DNA of 10,077 nt from positions 1-10,077 of the forward strand of contig JALXDW010000506.1 of assembly GCA_027070385.1 (NCBI GenBank), written 5' to 3'. Of this stretch, positions 8,188-10,077 are shown piece after piece; the first letter of the stretch is position 1, and every line of letters begins with the position of its first letter. Under the pieces are notes generated by a model that was not told where the DNA came from, did no database searches, and saw nothing but the letters and a program-made list of their open reading frames with translations. Position numbers and translations under genes: made by a program. The stretch comes from Chromatiales bacterium (GTDB taxonomy: Bacteria > Pseudomonadota > Gammaproteobacteria > UBA6429 > Thiohalophilaceae).

Positions 8188-8738
8188 TCGTGTACACATT
8201 GAATATTATTGAGCTGAATGTTAATTGCTTTGCCGGACTTATCCGCTTTTGTTGCAAATTGGGCTCTCAAGGTAAAAGGTTGATTGCTGGCGGGCAAAAT
8301 AATATTACCATCTTCAAATTCATTAGTTCTAAAGTCCAGTACTTCGGGGAGCAAGGTCCAGCGAAATGTTGATTGATGCGCCAGCGGAATATTCATTGTT
8401 TTCCAGACCGATTTCCAGTATTTACGATTTAATCGTCTTATCTCACCATTGTGATTAGTGAAATACCAATTTGATAAATCCAGCCAGAGTATCTGGCTGG
8501 ATTTATTGTGTAGACCGACCGTGATAAAGCACTGTTGTTTGAGTTTGTTGATCATCTTTTTTGAAAAACCACGTCCTTCATAAAAGGCGGCTATTTGTTC
8601 AGGTGATCTTGATAAAAGGGTAAGCTTTATTTTTTCATCATTATATTGAGCTTTATATTTTGTTGCCGCGTGCAATGGGGAAATATTAACCAATATTGGC
8701 AGTGCAAAAAGCAGAAAATAAAATTGCAAAGAGTTCAT
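8184..8738 (-). CDS. Exported protein of unknown function with two cysteines
   Basis: I do not recognise a characterised family. The 184-residue product has a Sec signal peptide (MNSLQFYFLLFALPILV..., cleavage likely after LHA at residue 24). The mature domain of about 160 residues looks mainly beta. It has a SPEQIAAFYEGRGF segment at 45-58, a helical KKMINKLKQQ segment, then hydrophobic strands around ITVGLHNKS and ILWLDLSNWYF. Its only cysteines, C70 and C181, would be able to form one disulfide joining the two ends of the domain. The next gene encodes a TlpA-like thioredoxin and overlaps this one by 4 bases (ATGA), so the protein is a natural candidate client. The start lies 9 bases after the protease stop and no clear Shine-Dalgarno sequence is visible. 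An unusual perfect inverted repeat falls within codons 78-88. Confidence 0.82.
   Translation of the reverse strand: MNSLQFYFLLFALPILVNISPLHAATKYKAQYNDEKIKLTLLSRSPEQIAAFYEGRGFSKKMINKLKQQCFITVGLHNKSSQILWLDLSNWYFTNHNGEIRRLNRKYWKSVWKTMNIPLAHQSTFRWTLLPEVLDFRTNEFEDGNIILPASNQPFTLRAQFATKADKSGKAINIQLNNIQCVHE
8475..8505. repeat. Perfect 14-bp inverted repeat with 3-base loop inside a coding sequence
   Basis: TAAATCCAGCCAGA at 8475-8488 is exactly complementary to 8492-8505, with GTA between the arms. It lies within codons 78-88 of the minus-strand gene at 8184-8738. The mRNA could form a strong hairpin. The arm sequence is mixed, not a simple repeat, and no T tract follows on either strand, so it is not a standard terminator. 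Confidence 0.85.
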
Positions 8739-8747
8739 AAAATGCTG

Positions 8748-9407
8748 TTATAAACCAAATAACAGAAATATGAGAGAGCTTATTGTTTGGATTATCGGCA
8801 TGATAATTTGCCAGAGCACACCGGTTAAAATGAGTAGCAGCACAATGATGAGCCCAAAGGGCTCAATACGACTGAGTACGTTCCCAAGGCTAGGGGGTAA
8901 CAGGCTTACAGCTATGCGTCCACCATCGGTCGGAGGAACCGGAATCAGGTTAAAGACCATTAGCAATACATTAAAGAAAACCCCAATAATGGCCATATTG
9001 AGCAGTGGTTTCGAGAGCAAAATAGCACTATCGGGCAGGATATTTGTGACAGCGGCAATCATACCCCAGCCGAGTGCCATCGCCAGATTTGCGGCTGGCC
9101 CGGCAATGGCGACAAGAGCCGTGTCTCGTTTGGGATTTTTAAGGTTCCGCCAGTCAATTGGAACCGGTTTTGCCCAACCGAAAGCAAATCCAACCGTTAA
9201 AATAAGCACAGCGGGGACAACAATCGTGCCGATGGGGTCAATATGCCGAATTGGGTTCAGGCTAAGTCGTCCCAACATATAAGCGGTACGATCACCGAGC
9301 TTAAAAGCGGCCCAGCCATGAGCAACTTCATGTAACACAATGGCAAAAAGTACCGGAATAATGGAAATCAGAATAAGTTGAGCGGTAGTGAGGTTTGAAT
9401 TGAGCAT
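8748..9407 (-). CDS. Site-2-type M50 family membrane metalloprotease
   Basis: This zinc-dependent intramembrane protease (219 residues) belongs to the short M50 subgroup (YwhC-like) without a PDZ domain. The first helix carries the zinc site HEVAH at 26-30 (His26 and His30 bind metal, Glu27 is catalytic). The third metal ligand is Asp161 in NLIPVPPTDGGR at 153-164. Other conserved segments are the GRLSLNPIRHIDPIGT stretch at 46-61, FGWAKPVP at 76-83 and IAGPAANL at 101-108. Hydrophobic stretches include 10-32, 60-80, 98-125, 135-157 and 182-215. The active residues are all present. It is the first gene of the minus-strand cluster. A GGAG lies 16 bases before the ATG, farther than usual, and no better in-frame start exists. 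The substrate is unknown; RseP-like roles should not be assumed because that subgroup carries PDZ domains. Confidence 0.92.
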   Translation of the reverse strand: MLNSNLTTAQLILISIIPVLFAIVLHEVAHGWAAFKLGDRTAYMLGRLSLNPIRHIDPIGTIVVPAVLILTVGFAFGWAKPVPIDWRNLKNPKRDTALVAIAGPAANLAMALGWGMIAAVTNILPDSAILLSKPLLNMAIIGVFFNVLLMVFNLIPVPPTDGGRIAVSLLPPSLGNVLSRIEPFGLIIVLLLILTGVLWQIIMPIIQTISSLIFLLFGL

Positions 9408-9548
9408 CGCAATATCATAGCAGCTCCGTTGTTCAGAATCTAAATGATTTGCTTTAAATAGGCTCTGAATAGGGTAATAATAAGCAATCGAAAGAAGCGA
9501 AGATGCTTAATTAAAGTAATATAAATCAATAACTTAAAAGGACTAAAG
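9408..9548. promoter_or_regulatory. Divergent intergenic region, presumed promoters for both directions
   Basis: These 141 AT-rich bases separate the minus-strand cluster from the plus-strand gene at 9549, so both should be transcribed from here. Possible -10-like elements are TAATAAT at 9475-9481 and TAATAT at 9517-9522 on the plus strand, and TATGAT (revcomp of 9414-9419) on the minus strand. None has a convincing -35 partner at normal spacing, so I do not assign a specific promoter. Confidence 0.4.
9536..9542 (+). promoter_or_regulatory. Ribosome binding site for the gene at 9549
   Basis: AAAAGGA ends 6 bases before the ATG at 9549. This is the clearest such site in the right half of the window and fixes both the start and the coding strand of this small gene over the overlapping antisense frame. 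Confidence 0.65.
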
Positions 9549-9890
9549 ATGCCTAATAAATTACGGGTGGTGTTAAACGGAACTCCAGTGTTTGAATACG
9601 AAAAGAACACCCGCCAACCAGGTAAACAACGGGAAATACTTGATAATATGGATTTGGACATGGATGAAGGCATCGAAATTGATGGGGAAATTATCCATTC
9701 GCCCGATAAAATGCAGCGCGCGCAATATGTTGCAATGAGCCTGTTATACGGCATTCAGGTGAACAGTGAGGGGCTGATTTCAGCAACTTGTGGCTATTTA
9801 GCAACACGATTACCCGATTTGAAGCAGGTGCGGGCGGTTGAAAAGGGGGAAGAAGTCACAATGGATCTAATTTTTAGTGAAGAAAACTAA
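9549..9890 (+). CDS. Small acidic cytosolic protein of unknown function
   Basis: I do not recognise a named family. The 113-residue product has no signal peptide or membrane segment and is acidic, with a run of Asp, Glu and Met residues at 32-46 (DNMDLDMDEGIEIDGE). A central helical stretch (RAQYVAMSLLYGI, 57-69) is followed by ATCGYLATRLPDLKQVRA (79-96) and an acidic C-terminus. There is a single cysteine (C81). The organised alternation of charged and hydrophobic stretches, the good ribosome binding site and codon use like the neighbours all argue for a real gene, probably a conserved hypothetical. It stands alone: divergent from the protease cluster and followed by a long AT-rich region, so its context gives no functional clue. 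No terminator hairpin is visible after it. Confidence 0.78.
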   Translation: MPNKLRVVLNGTPVFEYEKNTRQPGKQREILDNMDLDMDEGIEIDGEIIHSPDKMQRAQYVAMSLLYGIQVNSEGLISATCGYLATRLPDLKQVRAVEKGEEVTMDLIFSEEN

Positions 9891-9908
9891 TAATTTGTTT
9901 GAAAATGT

Positions 9909-9920
9909 AGTAATATTACT
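9909..9920. repeat. 12-bp perfect palindrome
   Basis: AGTAATATTACT is self-complementary and lies 18 bases after the stop of the small gene, just before the first long repeat copy. In such AT-rich sequence it could be chance, but it could also form part of a binding site. Confidence 0.4.
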
Positions 9921-9923
9921 TAC

Positions 9924-9959
9924 TTAGATGTAATTTGAGTCTAATAGTTTTATTGCAAG
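9924..9959 (+). repeat. Repeat copy 1 with TTAGA-N11-TCTAA dyad
   Basis: This 36-base unit begins TTAGATG and ends ATTGCAAG, and aligns with one gap to the unit at 10030-10066. It contains the dyad TTAGA (9924-9928), 11 bases, TCTAA (9940-9944). Weaker similarity to the second copy extends about 20 bases further left. Confidence 0.6.
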
Positions 9960-10029
9960 ATTTGTACGCGCTTATAAGAAACAAAAAAGTTTTTCCTGTA
10001 AATGCCAAAATTGTAACAAAATTTGATTT

Positions 10030-10066
10030 TTAGATGGAAATTGATTCTAATTAGCGATATTGCAAG
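10030..10066 (+). repeat. Repeat copy 2 with TTAGA-N11-TCTAA dyad
   Basis: This 37-base unit repeats 9924-9959 with a few substitutions and one inserted base. The same dyad is kept: TTAGA (10030-10034), 11 bases, TCTAA (10046-10050). The dyads start exactly 106 bases apart. It ends 11 bases before the window edge, so the gene it may control would lie outside. Confidence 0.6.
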
Positions 10067-10077
10067 TTATTAAGCAC

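Larger units (their letters stand above)
9891..10077. other. AT-rich non-coding stretch to the window edge
   Basis: No convincing reading frame, RNA gene or terminator is visible in these 187 bases. The content is the palindrome at 9909-9920 and the two repeat copies. It probably acts as the upstream regulatory region of a gene beyond the right edge, or as the 3' end of the small-gene transcript. Confidence 0.5.

Noticed and set aside
8188..8199. Alternative ATG start for the TlpA-like protein at 8199
   Set aside because: It would add four residues before a normal signal peptide and lengthen the overlap with the upstream gene; the ATG at 8187 gives the usual ATGA overlap.
8849..8865. Inverted repeat TGAGCCC-AAA-GGGCTCA in the protease gene
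   Set aside because: Only 7 bp, inside a coding sequence, with no T tract; too short to separate from chance.
8770..9282. Open plus-strand frame of 170 codons opposite the M50 protease gene
   Set aside because: The minus-strand protease has all catalytic motifs; the plus-strand product is rich in Ser, Arg and Pro with no recognisable motif, as expected of an antisense shadow.
9432..9469. Inverted repeat TTCAGA ... TCTGAA in the divergent region
   Set aside because: Six-base arms separated by 26 bases are expected by chance in this composition.
9482..9508. Possible hairpin (AAGCA ... TGCTT) in the leader of the small gene
   Set aside because: Outer stem is 5 bp and the inner stem 3 bp with mismatches; no riboswitch or attenuator features.
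9440..9754. Open minus-strand frame overlapping the small gene at 9549
   Set aside because: It has no ribosome binding site or motif and overlaps a plus-strand gene with a good site; its tail runs through the intergenic region.
9986..9995. A run then T run (AAAAAG-TTTTT) as a terminator for the small gene
   Set aside because: The A and T runs leave no room for a loop and there is no GC-containing stem.

Overview
The window reads as a compact, AT-rich chromosomal segment of a proteobacterium, most likely a gammaproteobacterium. The basis is the Dpp/Opp-type transporter with a fused double ATPase, Sec signal peptides on several small periplasmic proteins, and short or overlapping gene junctions. 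I cannot place the genus from sequence alone. There are no tRNA or rRNA genes, insertion sequences, phage genes or CRISPR arrays, and no gene-free stretch exceeds 300 bases.

Left block (plus strand, 2-6856): five tightly spaced genes. The first four form a complete peptide/nickel-class ABC importer: a substrate-binding protein whose 5' end lies outside the window, a DppB-like permease, an enlarged DppC-like permease, and one protein carrying both ATPase domains. The fifth gene, 20 bases further on, encodes an unrecognised exported protein of 312 residues. Two departures from the usual importer design stand out. The binding protein ends in a hydrophobic helix that should anchor it in the inner membrane. 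The second permease is about 200 residues longer than usual, with apparent extra membrane helices and a long periplasmic segment. A 12-bp perfect hairpin at 6873-6899 separates this block from the convergent block on its right and could terminate both.

Middle block (minus strand, 9407 down to 6900): four genes that look like one operon. They encode a site-2-type M50 membrane metalloprotease, an unrecognised exported protein with two cysteines, a TlpA/ResA-like periplasmic thioredoxin, and a TauE/SafE-family membrane transporter. The junctions are +9, a 4-base ATGA overlap, and +7. The second gene contains a perfect 14-bp inverted repeat inside its coding sequence. The content suggests envelope thiol or sulfur chemistry, but the substrate is unknown.

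Right block (9408-10077): a 141-bp divergent intergenic region, a small acidic cytosolic protein of unknown function (113 residues, good ribosome binding site), and an AT-rich 187-bp stretch reaching the window edge. That stretch holds two diverged copies of a 36-37-bp repeat. Each copy contains the dyad TTAGA-N11-TCTAA and the dyads are exactly 106 bp apart, which looks like a pair of operator sites for a gene just outside the window.
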